A stretch of DNA of 64,000 nt from Bacillus sp. (in: firmicutes) (lineage in GTDB: Bacteria > Bacillota > Bacilli > Bacillales > Salisediminibacteriaceae), in the NCBI GenBank assembly GCA_003560495.1, contig PWLM01000046.1:32326-96325 (forward strand), given 5' to 3'. Positions 10,175 through 20,385 of the stretch are shown here, in pieces. Below the pieces are notes generated by a model, which had not been told where the DNA came from, searched no databases, and worked only from the letters and a program-made list of their open reading frames with translations. Numbering within the stretch: the stretch's first letter is position 1; each line of letters opens with the position of its first letter. A program made the position numbers and the translations under genes.

Positions 10175-10900
10175 CTATGATCGGTTTTCCTGAGGAAGAG
10201 TTTTCATATACTTGCGAATAGCATTCGTGACAATAAAAGCAGACCTTTCTGCCGTCTCATACACCCACTGCTGAAAAGATTTTGGAGCATCCCCATTTGC
10301 TTTATCGGATATAGAACGGATGACTACAAACGGGACGTCATGCATCCAGGATATGTGAGCAAGAGCGGCCCCTTCCATTTCAACGCAGTCAGCTTCAAAC
10401 AAAGTTCGCAGCTGGTCCACTTCTTCCTTATTCGCAATGAACTTTTCACCGCTGATAACCTTCCCCTCTTTCACATTAATACCCTCAATCTCCCGGGCAG
10501 CTTCTGTAACTAATGAACGCCACAGGGGATCAGCATGAAAAATAGAAGGCCCGTCGAACATAGGAATTATTCCTTTCGGAAAACCGAGCGGACTCGCATC
10601 AATGTCGTGGTACTGACACATACTGCTTACTACAATATCCCCTATTTCCAGGTCGGGATCTGCTGCTCCCGCTACTCCCGTGAATAAAATCACATCCACA
10701 TTAAATACGTCGATCATTTTTTGAGCTGCGGCAGCGGCATTTACTTTTCCAACTCCTGCTTTTGTAAGGACAACACTACAGACACCATAGCAGCCTTCAA
10801 AATACTTTGTTTTAGCGAGCGTATGTTTTTCTTCGATGCTGAAAAGATGGGTAAAATAAGCAATTTCTTCTTCCATTGCTCCAATTATTCCTATTTTCAT
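10175..10900 (-). CDS. mtnN: 5'-methylthioadenosine/S-adenosylhomocysteine nucleosidase
   Basis: MKIGIIGAMEEEIAYF...VLTKAGVGKVNAA...FTGVAGAADPDLEIGDIVVS; MTA/SAH nucleosidase hallmark. Confidence 0.95.
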   Translation of the reverse strand: MKIGIIGAMEEEIAYFTHLFSIEEKHTLAKTKYFEGCYGVCSVVLTKAGVGKVNAAAAAQKMIDVFNVDVILFTGVAGAADPDLEIGDIVVSSMCQYHDIDASPLGFPKGIIPMFDGPSIFHADPLWRSLVTEAAREIEGINVKEGKVISGEKFIANKEEVDQLRTLFEADCVEMEGAALAHISWMHDVPFVVIRSISDKANGDAPKSFQQWVYETAERSAFIVTNAIRKYMKTLPQENRS

Positions 10901-10986
10901 CGAAAAAACCCCCTCTAATCTGCATGGTCAGCAGAACCGGACATTTTACATTATGTCCGGTTTGGATGCTGATTGCTGTAATGCTT

Positions 10987-11997
10987 TTATTCTTCTTTAA
11001 AAGACGTGGACTGACGATATTCTATCCGATGCGGAAGGACAACTGCGTTTTCTTCCACTTCTTCTTTATTCATAAGTTTTGTAAGCAGTCTCATAGAAAC
11101 AGCACCGATATCATACATCGGCTGAACAACTGTTGTGAGGGCCGGCCTTACCATGGTGGCAAGACGGGTGTTATCAAACCCGATAATTTCAAAATTTTCT
11201 GGAATACTGTATCCGGCATCCTGCGCACCATGGATCAATCCAAGTGCCATTTCATCTGTGGACGCAAAAATAGCTGTAGGTTTATTTTCAAGTTTATCAA
11301 GTTGACGGATCGCATCCAGACCGGAATCGTGAGTATAATCCCCGATGACGACAAGATCGTCTTCGAGGTCAATATCTGCTTCCTGAAGCGCTCTTTTATA
11401 CCCTGAATACTTCTGATATCCATTGATTGGATCCTCAAGAGTGCCGGAAAGCATAGCAATCCGTTTATGTCCTTGACGGATAAAGGTAGATACAGCATCA
11501 TAAGCAGCCTGATGATAATCAATATTTACGGATGGAAATTCCTTTTTCTCATCGATGGTCGCTGAAAGTACGACGGGCACAGGCGACTTTTTAAAAGCAT
11601 CCTCGTGCTCCTTAGTAATTTCTCCTCCCATAAATACAATCCCATCCACCTGCTTTTCCAGCATAGTATTAATCAAGTGAATTTCTTTGTCCTTATTCTG
11701 GTCCGAGTTGCTGAGAATGATGTTGTACTTATACATTGTCGCAATATCTTCTATTCCTCGCGCAAGTTCTGCAAAGAAAATACTGGAGATGTCTGGAATA
11801 ATTACTCCAACTGTCGTCGTCCTTTTACTTGCAAGTCCCCGGGCTACTGCGTTCGGACGGTATCCAAGCCGGTCGATAGCTTCCATCACTCTTTTTCTCG
11901 TAGTCGGCTTCACGTTTGGATTGCCGTTTACAACACGTGATACGGTCGCCATCGAGACCCCTGCTTCTCTTGCTACATCATAAATTGTTACATTCAT
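10987..11997 (-). CDS. ccpA: Catabolite control protein A, LacI family
   Basis: [40 protein letters not shown]; genomic context next to acu and aroA. ORF opens at 12015. Confidence 0.95.
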   Translation of the reverse strand: MNVTIYDVAREAGVSMATVSRVVNGNPNVKPTTRKRVMEAIDRLGYRPNAVARGLASKRTTTVGVIIPDISSIFFAELARGIEDIATMYKYNIILSNSDQNKDKEIHLINTMLEKQVDGIVFMGGEITKEHEDAFKKSPVPVVLSATIDEKKEFPSVNIDYHQAAYDAVSTFIRQGHKRIAMLSGTLEDPINGYQKYSGYKRALQEADIDLEDDLVVIGDYTHDSGLDAIRQLDKLENKPTAIFASTDEMALGLIHGAQDAGYSIPENFEIIGFDNTRLATMVRPALTTVVQPMYDIGAVSMRLLTKLMNKEEVEENAVVLPHRIEYRQSTSFKEE

Positions 11998-12167
11998 TAC
12001 TGCTCCTCCTAACAATTATTTACAAATAATGGTTTTCATATTTTCATAATCTACACTCATCATACGACACTTTTTATAGGCGTGCAAACGATTAAATATT
12101 CAGAAATACCCGCTGTTACCGGCATGTTATTATACTTAATTCTCTATGAATATCTTCAATTCCTTCC

Positions 12168-12210
12168 ATAAAAAAAGCTGTTTCGAGGGTTCATTTACCC
12201 CGAAACAGCC
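12168..12210 (-). terminator. Terminator of the DAHP synthase gene
   Basis: aggctgtttcggggtaaatgaaccctcgaaacagcttttttt on the reverse strand. Confidence 0.8.
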
Positions 12211-12218
12211 TCAAATTA

Positions 12219-13313
12219 TTAATTTAACGCAGGCTGGCCTTTCTTGTAAAGACCTGATTCCGTCAGTTTGGCAAGAAATTCCTCAAATTGTGGAATGTTC
12301 ATCTGCTGGGCAGAATCTGAAAGTGCCACTGCAGGATCCGGATGAACTTCTGTCATGACACCGTCTGCGCCTACAGCAAGGGCTGCTTTTGCAGTCGGCA
12401 GCAGAAGATCCCGTCTTCCGGTAGAGTGAGTAACGTCTACAAGTACCGGCAGGTGGGTTTCCTGCTTAAGAATCGGAACAGCTGAAATATCCAGCGTGTT
12501 TCTTGTAGCAGATTCGTACGTTCTGATACCTCGCTCGCAGAGTATGATCTGACCGTTGCCCTGGGCATGAATGTATTCAGCAGCGTTAATAAGCTCTTTA
12601 ATTGTTGCAGAAAGTCCCCGCTTAAGAAGAATCGGCTTGTCTACTTTTCCTGCCGCCTTAAGAAGTTCAAAGTTCTGCATGTTACGGGCGCCGATCTGGA
12701 TAACGTCGAGGTAGTCAACAGCTTTTTCCATGTCGTGCGGCGTAACAATTTCGCTGATTACCGCCAGATCGTGTTTATCCGCCACCTGTTTAAGAATTTT
12801 CAGTCCTTCTTCGCCAAGTCCCTGGAAATCATAAGGGGAAGTTCTCGGTTTGAAAGCTCCGCCGCGCATCAGTTTAATACCCTGTTTTTTAAGTGCTCCG
12901 GCTACTTCATCTACCTGTTCGAAGCTTTCTACAGAACAAGGACCAGCAATAATGCGCTGCTCTCCGTCTCCAATTGTCTCCCCTTTTACGTTAACGATCG
13001 TATCTTCCTGCTTACGTTTTCTGGAAACAAGAAGAGCTTTCCGGTGATCGTCTTCCTGAAGCTCAAGACTGGCTTTAAAAATTTCTTTGAAAATATGCTG
13101 GATTGTGGACGTTTCAAATGGTCCTTCATTCTTTTCAGCCAGTGCATCCAGCATTTTTCTCTCTCTTACAGGATCAAAACGATTAAGCCCCTGGGAAGCT
13201 TTGACACGTCCTACTTCCTGAGCAAGCTTTGCTCTTTTGGAGATCAGCTCAAACAGCTGGTCGTTCACCTCGTCTAATTGCGTTCTAAGCTCTTCTAGTT
13301 GTTCATTTCCCAT
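12219..13313 (-). CDS. aroA: Bifunctional chorismate mutase / 3-deoxy-7-phosphoheptulonate synthase
   Basis: N-terminal AroQ-type mutase ([25 protein letters not shown]) fused to DAHP synthase ([27 protein letters not shown]). Bacillus naming (aroA(G)). Confidence 0.95.
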   Translation of the reverse strand: MGNEQLEELRTQLDEVNDQLFELISKRAKLAQEVGRVKASQGLNRFDPVRERKMLDALAEKNEGPFETSTIQHIFKEIFKASLELQEDDHRKALLVSRKRKQEDTIVNVKGETIGDGEQRIIAGPCSVESFEQVDEVAGALKKQGIKLMRGGAFKPRTSPYDFQGLGEEGLKILKQVADKHDLAVISEIVTPHDMEKAVDYLDVIQIGARNMQNFELLKAAGKVDKPILLKRGLSATIKELINAAEYIHAQGNGQIILCERGIRTYESATRNTLDISAVPILKQETHLPVLVDVTHSTGRRDLLLPTAKAALAVGADGVMTEVHPDPAVALSDSAQQMNIPQFEEFLAKLTESGLYKKGQPALN

Positions 13314-13850
13314 TCTAAAAAACTCCTCTCTTTTGCTGTCAAGCCATCGCTTGCTTTGGATTACTGCTCATTATAAACGATAAAGTTCCAATTGTCAGCC
13401 CTTTTTCTTTAATTCTTGAACGCTTTTAAGCGCTAAAGTGTTTTAAGCCCGCCGCTGCAGTGTTTTCTTCTCAATTTTTTTAATACTGAATTTGATTTTC
13501 CTAGGAAAATCCGTGGATTTATTCTCTATTCTCCACCTAAGAAACAGATTTTCTGCATATTGAAAGTCACCTTTAACCGACCTTTGTTTAAAATATTTTT
13601 GTATATTTAGAAATATTACTATATTCCAACTTCATTTAGCAAGTTTAACCGCTTGGTTCTAACACCATCGAACAATATGAGCAAATTAATTGATTGTTAA
13701 ATGTTAGAAACTATGTAAGATCAGTTTTGATAGCGATTGGCAGGAACGGCTGCAAAAAAAATGCCCCTCGGCCGGAAGAGACCTCGGGACAGAATATACT
13801 TGCTGCAGAATGAAGGCTGAAGATAAACACACTTTCTTACGTTCAGTGAA

Positions 13851-14180
13851 TTAATTCAGCTTTTCAGCAGCTGTCTGCAGTTTTTCGTTTGTTATTCTCC
13901 AATGGGAATCATGCCATACTACCTTTCCATCGGATACTAGAAAAGCCTGTGGAGATTCATGCTTGATCTGGAAATGCTCAGCTGTATCAGATGAGCCTTC
14001 CCGGAACTCCTGCACATTCAAGTAGTACACAGGCAGATTCTCACTCTGGCCGGCAAAAGCCTCCGTTTCTTCGAACGCTTCTGAGCTGATCGGACAAGTC
14101 AAACTGTGTTTCATTAATAGATAAGGTTCTTTTTTTGCATACAGCTGTTTTAATTCTTCCATCGTGTTAATTTTAAGCAT
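13851..14180 (-). CDS. ytxJ: Bacillithiol-system thioredoxin-like YtxJ
   Basis: MLKINTMEELKQLYAKKEPYLLMKHSLTCPISSEAFEE; adjacent to ytxH/ytxG. Confidence 0.85.
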   Translation of the reverse strand: MLKINTMEELKQLYAKKEPYLLMKHSLTCPISSEAFEETEAFAGQSENLPVYYLNVQEFREGSSDTAEHFQIKHESPQAFLVSDGKVVWHDSHWRITNEKLQTAAEKLN

Positions 14181-14628
14181 GAAAATTTTCACCATCGCTT
14201 TTTTCTTTTTCGTAGGCTTCCACTTCACGGATCAGTTCTTCCACGGAGCGCTGCAGATCTTCCACTTCCTGACGTACAGAAGCAGCAATATCCTCGGAAA
14301 GGTCATCAAAATCATCTACAAGATAGTCAGCAGAATCCGTGAGCTCCTGCATGTTTCTGCGGAGAGAGCGGGTCCCCCGGCGGATTTTTTCTCCGAGACT
14401 TGTCGTACCCTCTCTGGCGCTGGAAGCTACACTGCCTCCTTTTTCAACTGCCTGGTTCGTCCATTCGGAAGTTTTATCTTTTGCTGTACGGGCCTGCTCA
14501 TTGATCCCTTCACGGAATTCGCGGCCGGAAGCTGGTGTCAGCAGAAAAGCAATCACTGCACCGGCCAGGCCTCCAATGAGTGTGCCCAGAAAAAAGTCTT
14601 TCGTATTGATTCCGTTCTCTTCACTCAT
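14173..14628 (-). CDS. ytxH: YtxH family general stress protein
   Basis: GTLIGGLAGAVIAFLLTPASGREFREGI: YtxH domain. Confidence 0.9.
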   Translation of the reverse strand: MSEENGINTKDFFLGTLIGGLAGAVIAFLLTPASGREFREGINEQARTAKDKTSEWTNQAVEKGGSVASSAREGTTSLGEKIRRGTRSLRRNMQELTDSADYLVDDFDDLSEDIAASVRQEVEDLQRSVEELIREVEAYEKEKSDGENFHA

Positions 14629-14642
14629 CGCTGCTTCCTCCT

Positions 14643-15068
14643 TTATTTAGATCCTGCCTCTTTTTTCGATTTCCATTTAGACCAGACAGTAATAGCTGCA
14701 TTGCTCCATTCCACAGCTTTTGCTACCTGATCGGAGCGGTTTTCAGCTGTCTGGGAGAAAGAATCGGAAACTCTCTTAAAAGAGTGGTTTAAGTTTTGAA
14801 AAGTCACACCAAGATCCTGTGCTGCCGCAAATACCGAATTCAGTGATTCGGATTTATGCTGCAGATCCTCTGCCAGAGCATTGGTCTTATGTAGCAGTGC
14901 ATCTGATTCTTTCGTTATTCCTTCCACCTGTCCTTGAAGATCCTCCACTGTTTTGGAGACGTTATCCATTATGTTCTTCAATGCCTTGAGCGTAGAGATA
15001 ATAAATACTACGAGCAGAGCAAAAGCTACCGCGATAATTGCAATACTTACGTATAAAAGCCATTCCAT
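14643..15068 (-). CDS. ytxG: DUF948 protein, YtxG-like
   Basis: N-terminal TM plus coiled-coil, DUF948-like; upstream of ytxH. Confidence 0.85.
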   Translation of the reverse strand: MEWLLYVSIAIIAVAFALLVVFIISTLKALKNIMDNVSKTVEDLQGQVEGITKESDALLHKTNALAEDLQHKSESLNSVFAAAQDLGVTFQNLNHSFKRVSDSFSQTAENRSDQVAKAVEWSNAAITVWSKWKSKKEAGSK

Positions 15069-15230
15069 CGTTTCATTCCTCCTTCTACTTAGTAAATAGC
15101 TCGTTCTTCTATTATTGAACAGGATTCTGTAATATTTGTCAAAACCCTGAGCATTCCGGCTCCCGAGCTGGCATTTTTCCCTGCAGAAAGGTAAACTTAA
15201 GACGAATCTACTACATAAGGAGTGTTTACT

Positions 15231-16346
15231 ATGAGAGATCCCCGTTTATCCGTTCTGGCGGAAAACCTCATCCGCTATTCCACCAGCCTGCAGCCGGGCG
15301 AAAAAATTCTGATTGAAAACTTCGGCCTTCAGAAAGAGCTTGTAAAAGCGCTCGTTGAAAAAGCCTATGAAGCCGGGGGTATACCATTTGTTTCCCTAAA
15401 AGAAGCAGATATAAACCGCACCTTGCTGATGGAAGCCAGTGAAGAGCAGCAGGAAATGACCGCCCGCTTTGAAGCTCAAGTTATGGAGGAAATGGATGCT
15501 TATATCGGACTTCGAGCCGGAAACAACATCAGCGAACTATCGGACGTTCCCTCAGAAAAAATGAGTCTTCACCAACGCACTGTCGGCACTATGGTGCACC
15601 GGAAAATAAGGGTCCCGAATACTAAATGGGTCGTTCTTCGGTATCCAACTGACTCCATGGCGCAGCTCGCGGATATGAGCACATCAGCCTTTGAAGATTT
15701 TTACTTTAATGTATGTAATCTTGATTACAGCATCATGGACAAAGCGATGGACTCCCTCGTAGCACGGATGAACCAGACAGAAACGGTCCGCATTACCGGC
15801 GAAAAAACTGACCTTACTTTTTCCATTAAAGATATGTCTGCTGTGAAATGCGCAGGTAAACTGAACATTCCGGATGGAGAAGTATATACAGCACCTGTAA
15901 AAAATTCAGTTAACGGTACTATTACCTACAATACTGCTTCTCCTTATCAGGGGACAACGTTTGAAAATATATCTTTTACTTTCAAAGATGGAAAAATTAT
16001 TTCCGCTGCCTCCAGTGATGAAAAAAAGATTAATGAAATTCTCGATACAGATGAAGGTGCCCGTTTTATCGGGGAATTCGCCATTGGTGTTAATCCATTT
16101 ATAAAACATCCGATGCAGGATATTTTATTCGACGAAAAAATTGACGGAAGTTTTCATTTCACCCCAGGACAGGCATACGATAACGCTTACAACGGAAACG
16201 ATTCAGCCATCCACTGGGACATTGTAAATATCCAGCGTCCGGAGTACGGCGGCGGAAATATTTATTTTGACGACGAACTGGTCCGTGAAAATGGCCGTTT
16301 CGTCACCGAAGATCTTCAGGGTCTGAATCCGGAAAATCTTACTTGA
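15231..16346 (+). CDS. ampS: Aminopeptidase, M29 family
   Basis: MRDPRLSVLAENLIRYSTSLQPGEKILIENFG...; thermophilic aminopeptidase (M29) family. Confidence 0.9.
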   Translation: MRDPRLSVLAENLIRYSTSLQPGEKILIENFGLQKELVKALVEKAYEAGGIPFVSLKEADINRTLLMEASEEQQEMTARFEAQVMEEMDAYIGLRAGNNISELSDVPSEKMSLHQRTVGTMVHRKIRVPNTKWVVLRYPTDSMAQLADMSTSAFEDFYFNVCNLDYSIMDKAMDSLVARMNQTETVRITGEKTDLTFSIKDMSAVKCAGKLNIPDGEVYTAPVKNSVNGTITYNTASPYQGTTFENISFTFKDGKIISAASSDEKKINEILDTDEGARFIGEFAIGVNPFIKHPMQDILFDEKIDGSFHFTPGQAYDNAYNGNDSAIHWDIVNIQRPEYGGGNIYFDDELVRENGRFVTEDLQGLNPENLT

Positions 16347-16361
16347 TATAAACTTCTTCCC

Positions 16362-16394
16362 TTTCTCCGGCCTGTTATATGGCCGGAGTTTTTT
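16362..16394 (+). terminator. Terminator ctccggcctgttatatggccggagttttttt
   Basis: Inverted repeat and T run after ampS. Confidence 0.85.
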
Positions 16395-16480
16395 TATGCC
16401 TCTGTATACGCTTACCTGCTTTCGTCTTCGCAGGACGCTCTCCGGGCGGGGGAAGGCGCCGGCAGGGCCGAGCGCAGGAG
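16395..16480 (-). mobile_element. Internally deleted copy of the terminator-associated repeat (copy G)
   Basis: tatacgcttacctgctttcgtcttcgcaggacgctctccgggcggg matches the right-end region, then ggcagggccgagcgcaggagag matches the left-end region of other copies, directly after the ampS terminator. Confidence 0.7.
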
Positions 16481-16554
16481 AGGTTTGTACCCCCCGCACG
16501 ATAAGCCGGCGAACCAGTGGTATCTCACTCATATCTCCAGCACTCATAGTGAAT

Positions 16555-17859
16555 CTATTTTACAGCCGCTCTGTTTTCATAGGCTGCCTGGAATTTCTGT
16601 ACGTCTCCAGCTCCCATAAACAAAAGCACGCCAGTCGTGTGCTCTTTTAAAACTTCCACATTATCTTCCTTCAAAATTTTTGCTCCGGGAATTTTATGCT
16701 GCAGATCTTCTATGCGAAGTTCTGCCTTCTTCTCTCTGGCAGAGGAGAAAATGTCACACAAATATACCGTGTCAGCGTCTTTTAATGTCTCTGCAAATTC
16801 ATTCATAAATGCTTCTGTTCTTGAAAAAGTATGCGGCTGAAATATCGCGATAATTTCCCGGCCGGTATATTTTTTCATTGCCGATTCAATCGTAGCCCGG
16901 ATTTCCGTCGGATGATGGGCATAATCGTCTACTAAAATCTGGCTTCCCATTTGTTTTTCTGTAAATCTGCGCTTTACTCCTTCAAACGTACGGAGCCTTT
17001 CTTCCAGTATTTCACGTTCAATGTTTTCGTAATGACAGAGGGCTATAACCGACAGAGCATTCAGGACGTGATGCGTCCCGTACCCCGGTATAGTAAAACT
17101 ACCGTAGGACTCGCTTCGAATATAGCAGTCAAAGTGGGTACCTTTTTCGTCGGTATAGATATCTTTCGCCTGAAAATCATTGTCATTGTCCAGTCCATAA
17201 TATATTACAGGCACATTAGCCGTAATATGCTTAAGGTGTGGATCATCCCCACAGGCAATAATAGCTTTCTTTACCTGATCCGACATCTCCTGGAATGCCT
17301 TAAACACGTCTTCTACATCTTTAAAATAGTCAGGGTGGTCGAAATCGATATTTGTCATTATGGCATAATCAGGATGGTAATTCAGAAAATGTCTGCGGTA
17401 TTCGCAAGCTTCAAACACAAAATATTCACTGTTTTCCTGTCCTTTACCTGTCCCGTCTCCGATAAGATAGGAAGTCTGTCTTGCTTCAGACAGAACATGC
17501 GAAAGCAGACCGGTCGTCGTTGTTTTACCGTGGGAACCGGTCACAGCAATGCTTGTGAAATTTTGGATGAAGCTCCCCAGAAAATCAGGGTAGGAATGTA
17601 CCTGAATGTTTTTTTCGCCCGCCGCTTTCACTTCTTCATTTGTTTCGTTATAGGCTGCAGAAGCTATGACGGTCTGTCCTTCCTGGATGTTTTCCGCTTT
17701 GAACGGAAGCAGGGGAATACCTTTCTTTTCCAGCGGGATCTGAGTGAAAAACCGTTTTTCGACGTCGGATCCCTGTACGTTTTTATTCATATCACTTAAT
17801 ATTTGCGCGAGGGCACTCATGCCCGATCCTTTAATTCCAATGAAATGATAATTTGTCAT
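16555..17859 (-). CDS. murC: UDP-N-acetylmuramate--L-alanine ligase
   Basis: [16 protein letters not shown]...[13 protein letters not shown]; Mur ligase. Confidence 0.97.
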   Translation of the reverse strand: MTNYHFIGIKGSGMSALAQILSDMNKNVQGSDVEKRFFTQIPLEKKGIPLLPFKAENIQEGQTVIASAAYNETNEEVKAAGEKNIQVHSYPDFLGSFIQNFTSIAVTGSHGKTTTTGLLSHVLSEARQTSYLIGDGTGKGQENSEYFVFEACEYRRHFLNYHPDYAIMTNIDFDHPDYFKDVEDVFKAFQEMSDQVKKAIIACGDDPHLKHITANVPVIYYGLDNDNDFQAKDIYTDEKGTHFDCYIRSESYGSFTIPGYGTHHVLNALSVIALCHYENIEREILEERLRTFEGVKRRFTEKQMGSQILVDDYAHHPTEIRATIESAMKKYTGREIIAIFQPHTFSRTEAFMNEFAETLKDADTVYLCDIFSSAREKKAELRIEDLQHKIPGAKILKEDNVEVLKEHTTGVLLFMGAGDVQKFQAAYENRAAVK

Positions 17860-17949
17860 TCCTATGAGCCTCCGAATATCTTTTAAGTTAGTAACCCGCA
17901 GCTTATCTGCGGCTATCTTTTCTATTATAGCAAACTCCTTCCGGCCCTG

Positions 17950-18615
17950 CTACGGATTCCGGGAAGAATGACAATGTAAATACTTCACTCCCATTTCTTT
18001 CATAAAGCGGTGATAAGCTTTTCTGCCATCGTCTTTTTTGTCGTTTATTTCTTCTATCACCGTGTTTTCGTTTGCTCTGCCGATTCGGATTACCGGACCT
18101 ATCATCATCGATTCGAATCCTACTGTACTGATTCTTGCGAGAATCATATCTCCTTCTCCCGTATCCGCTACCTCTCCGAGCGGCTGGACCTTCCGGCGGT
18201 TTTGTTCGTCGTCCAGAAGAGTCAGTGTACCGGCTTCCAGTTTTTCCACGCGGTAAGGTGCGAGATACATCAGCATAAACAGTCCGGCAGTTTCTACAAG
18301 CTTTGCCGGCATTTTTTCCTTTTTGGCACGAATGTACAGATCCAGCGGACGGGATCCTATTACAGTAATGTAATCAAACATCAGCCAGTGTTCAAAATGC
18401 ATCTCTTCAAAAGAAGTCAGCGCCCGTTCTTTTTCAATTCCGCACAGTTCACGGAACATATGCTTGGCCCGCACCTTTTCCCGGAGATTCATTTCTGTCT
18501 GTATAAACTGAAAAAGATTTTCATACAGCATTTCTGCACTTCGGACATATTCCTTCTGCCTTAATTCCTTCACCCGTTTAAAGTCCACGAGAAATGCCGT
18601 TTTCTTTCCACGCAT
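17950..18615 (-). CDS. Conserved hypothetical protein
   Basis: 221 aa intact ORF with coding character between murC and NAPRTase; no family recognised. Confidence 0.7.
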   Translation of the reverse strand: MRGKKTAFLVDFKRVKELRQKEYVRSAEMLYENLFQFIQTEMNLREKVRAKHMFRELCGIEKERALTSFEEMHFEHWLMFDYITVIGSRPLDLYIRAKKEKMPAKLVETAGLFMLMYLAPYRVEKLEAGTLTLLDDEQNRRKVQPLGEVADTGEGDMILARISTVGFESMMIGPVIRIGRANENTVIEEINDKKDDGRKAYHRFMKEMGVKYLHCHSSRNP

Positions 18616-18854
18616 CTGTTTTCCCTCCTTTAATATTTTTTAGCAGGATAATCCAAGTTGTACAAACATCCGCTTGACTTCCTATGTAAACAGACAAAAG
18701 GATGACGATGAAACGCTCTGCGCTTCATGCCACCCCTTTTCTTTTAAATCAGGCTGACCGGAAAATACCGAAAAGTTCCGGTATGCGAAACCTGCTTTCA
18801 GGTCATTCCGTGGAAGTCCCGCTGTTATTCACACTGCACTGCCGCACTGTAAAA

Positions 18855-19976
18855 TTATCTTTCCAACTGTTGTTTTTTCAGTTCAATTTTTTCAAGACGC
18901 GGGTTTGCACGGTATTTTCTTCCTTCCTTCGCTTCAGGGAAACCGTTCAGGATTACATTGTCCCCGGTAAATCCGATATGTATCTTTAGAAGACTGCCGC
19001 CTACTCCGTACATGTCGACCGGTACTCCTTCTGTTTCATACCTTGTAATACGGGCAGCATCAAAGCCGCCGGAAGCAACAATTTTTACCTGCGTGAAGCC
19101 TTCCGAGTCGAGCGCTTCCCGGAGAGCAAAAATAAGCTTCGGATTGACGCCCCGTGGATCAAAGCTGCCAAGAACATCCGGGTTTCTGGTAAAATACTTG
19201 TCCACCATATGATTGGACGTATCCAGCCGGACAGCACTCAGCTCGTCTCCAAACTCACGGGCTACCTTTAATGAGTCAACAATGACATCGTTATTGTAAT
19301 CTACAAGAGCCATGAGTTCGTCGTCCGGAAACGTTTTCTGATAAGCTTTAGTCGCTTGTACAAGGTCACCTTCAAACAGCTGGATAAGAGCGTGAGGCAT
19401 CGTCCCGATTCCTTTTTTACCCCACCATTCGTTCATAGCATGGGTTGCCTGAGCTTTGGATCCGCCGATAAATGCTGCGTATCCATCCCCCGACTGCATC
19501 ATAAAATGGTCATCACGGTCCCCCATAAAAATAACTGGTTTTTCTGTACCGGATGTCCTTGCTGCTTTAACTACTTCGTACACATTGGTAGCTACAGAAG
19601 TTCTCCTTGCCAGAATACCATCAATTACTCCTTCCAGAAAACCAAAATGCTGATAGGGTCCTGTGATCGTAAGGACCGATTCAAAAGGCTGCACCTTATC
19701 TCCGTCTGCAAGTGAATGAATTTCCAGATCTTCCGGCCGGACAGCGAACTCCTGAAGAAGTGCCAGCACTTCATCTGTTCCGCACAGAACGGCATTTTCC
19801 TTTTGAAAAAACTGCATAGTCACAGTGTTATCCGGAACGATTTCTTCGGCAATTTTTTTTGTTTTTAAAAAATAAACCGCAGAAAACCATCCTTCTCCAA
19901 CCCGCTCATCAAATTTGAACGTTTTGTTGGTTAACCGACTGATCTTTCCCTGCAGTTTAAGTGATATTTCCTTCAT
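18855..19976 (-). CDS. Nicotinate phosphoribosyltransferase
   Basis: FKFDERVGEGWFSAVYF...MPHALIQLFEGD...VRLDTSN...VKIVASGGFD; NAPRTase family. Confidence 0.9.
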   Translation of the reverse strand: MKEISLKLQGKISRLTNKTFKFDERVGEGWFSAVYFLKTKKIAEEIVPDNTVTMQFFQKENAVLCGTDEVLALLQEFAVRPEDLEIHSLADGDKVQPFESVLTITGPYQHFGFLEGVIDGILARRTSVATNVYEVVKAARTSGTEKPVIFMGDRDDHFMMQSGDGYAAFIGGSKAQATHAMNEWWGKKGIGTMPHALIQLFEGDLVQATKAYQKTFPDDELMALVDYNNDVIVDSLKVAREFGDELSAVRLDTSNHMVDKYFTRNPDVLGSFDPRGVNPKLIFALREALDSEGFTQVKIVASGGFDAARITRYETEGVPVDMYGVGGSLLKIHIGFTGDNVILNGFPEAKEGRKYRANPRLEKIELKKQQLER

Positions 19977-20009
19977 GAATCATAATCTCCTTGTATATCC
20001 TTAAAATTA

Positions 20010-20198
20010 TTAATGGTGTATTGTTTCTTTTGCATACTCTGCTATTACGGCTTCCATGATCTCCATTACATCTTCCTCGTTAATGCTTTCTACTCCGTTT
20101 TTCAGTACGATATCTTTCATTCTTTCGCTGTCGGTCAGCAGATGAAGCCAATTCGGAGATTTCTGTTGAACCAGATGACCCAAAGATATTTGATGCAT
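20010..20198 (-). CDS. Small hypothetical protein
   Basis: 62 aa ORF with plausible coding content, upstream of the NAPRTase gene on the same strand. Confidence 0.5.
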   Translation of the reverse strand: MHQISLGHLVQQKSPNWLHLLTDSERMKDIVLKNGVESINEEDVMEIMEAVIAEYAKETIHH

Positions 20199-20385
20199 AG
20201 TACATCCCCTCCCTGGATTTTGTTCAAAGCTGGTGAAATTGAGAGCAGACGGCTCCCGGCTCTTCGATCACAGTGCCCTTCAGCTGAATAAAAAAAGAGT
20301 ACACAGTTGCTATTGTACCAAAAACAATAATACTGTGTACCCTTTTCCCCAGTATACCCTGAATGACTATGCTTAATCCAGCAAT

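Noticed and set aside
12083-12096. Possible cre box tgcaaacgattaaa upstream of ccpA
   Set aside because: Two mismatches to the TGWAANCGNTNWCA consensus and no supporting context; too weak to report as a feature.
12567-13277. 236-aa ORF antisense to aroA
   Set aside because: Antisense shadow of a well-recognised DAHP synthase/chorismate mutase gene; no coding motifs.
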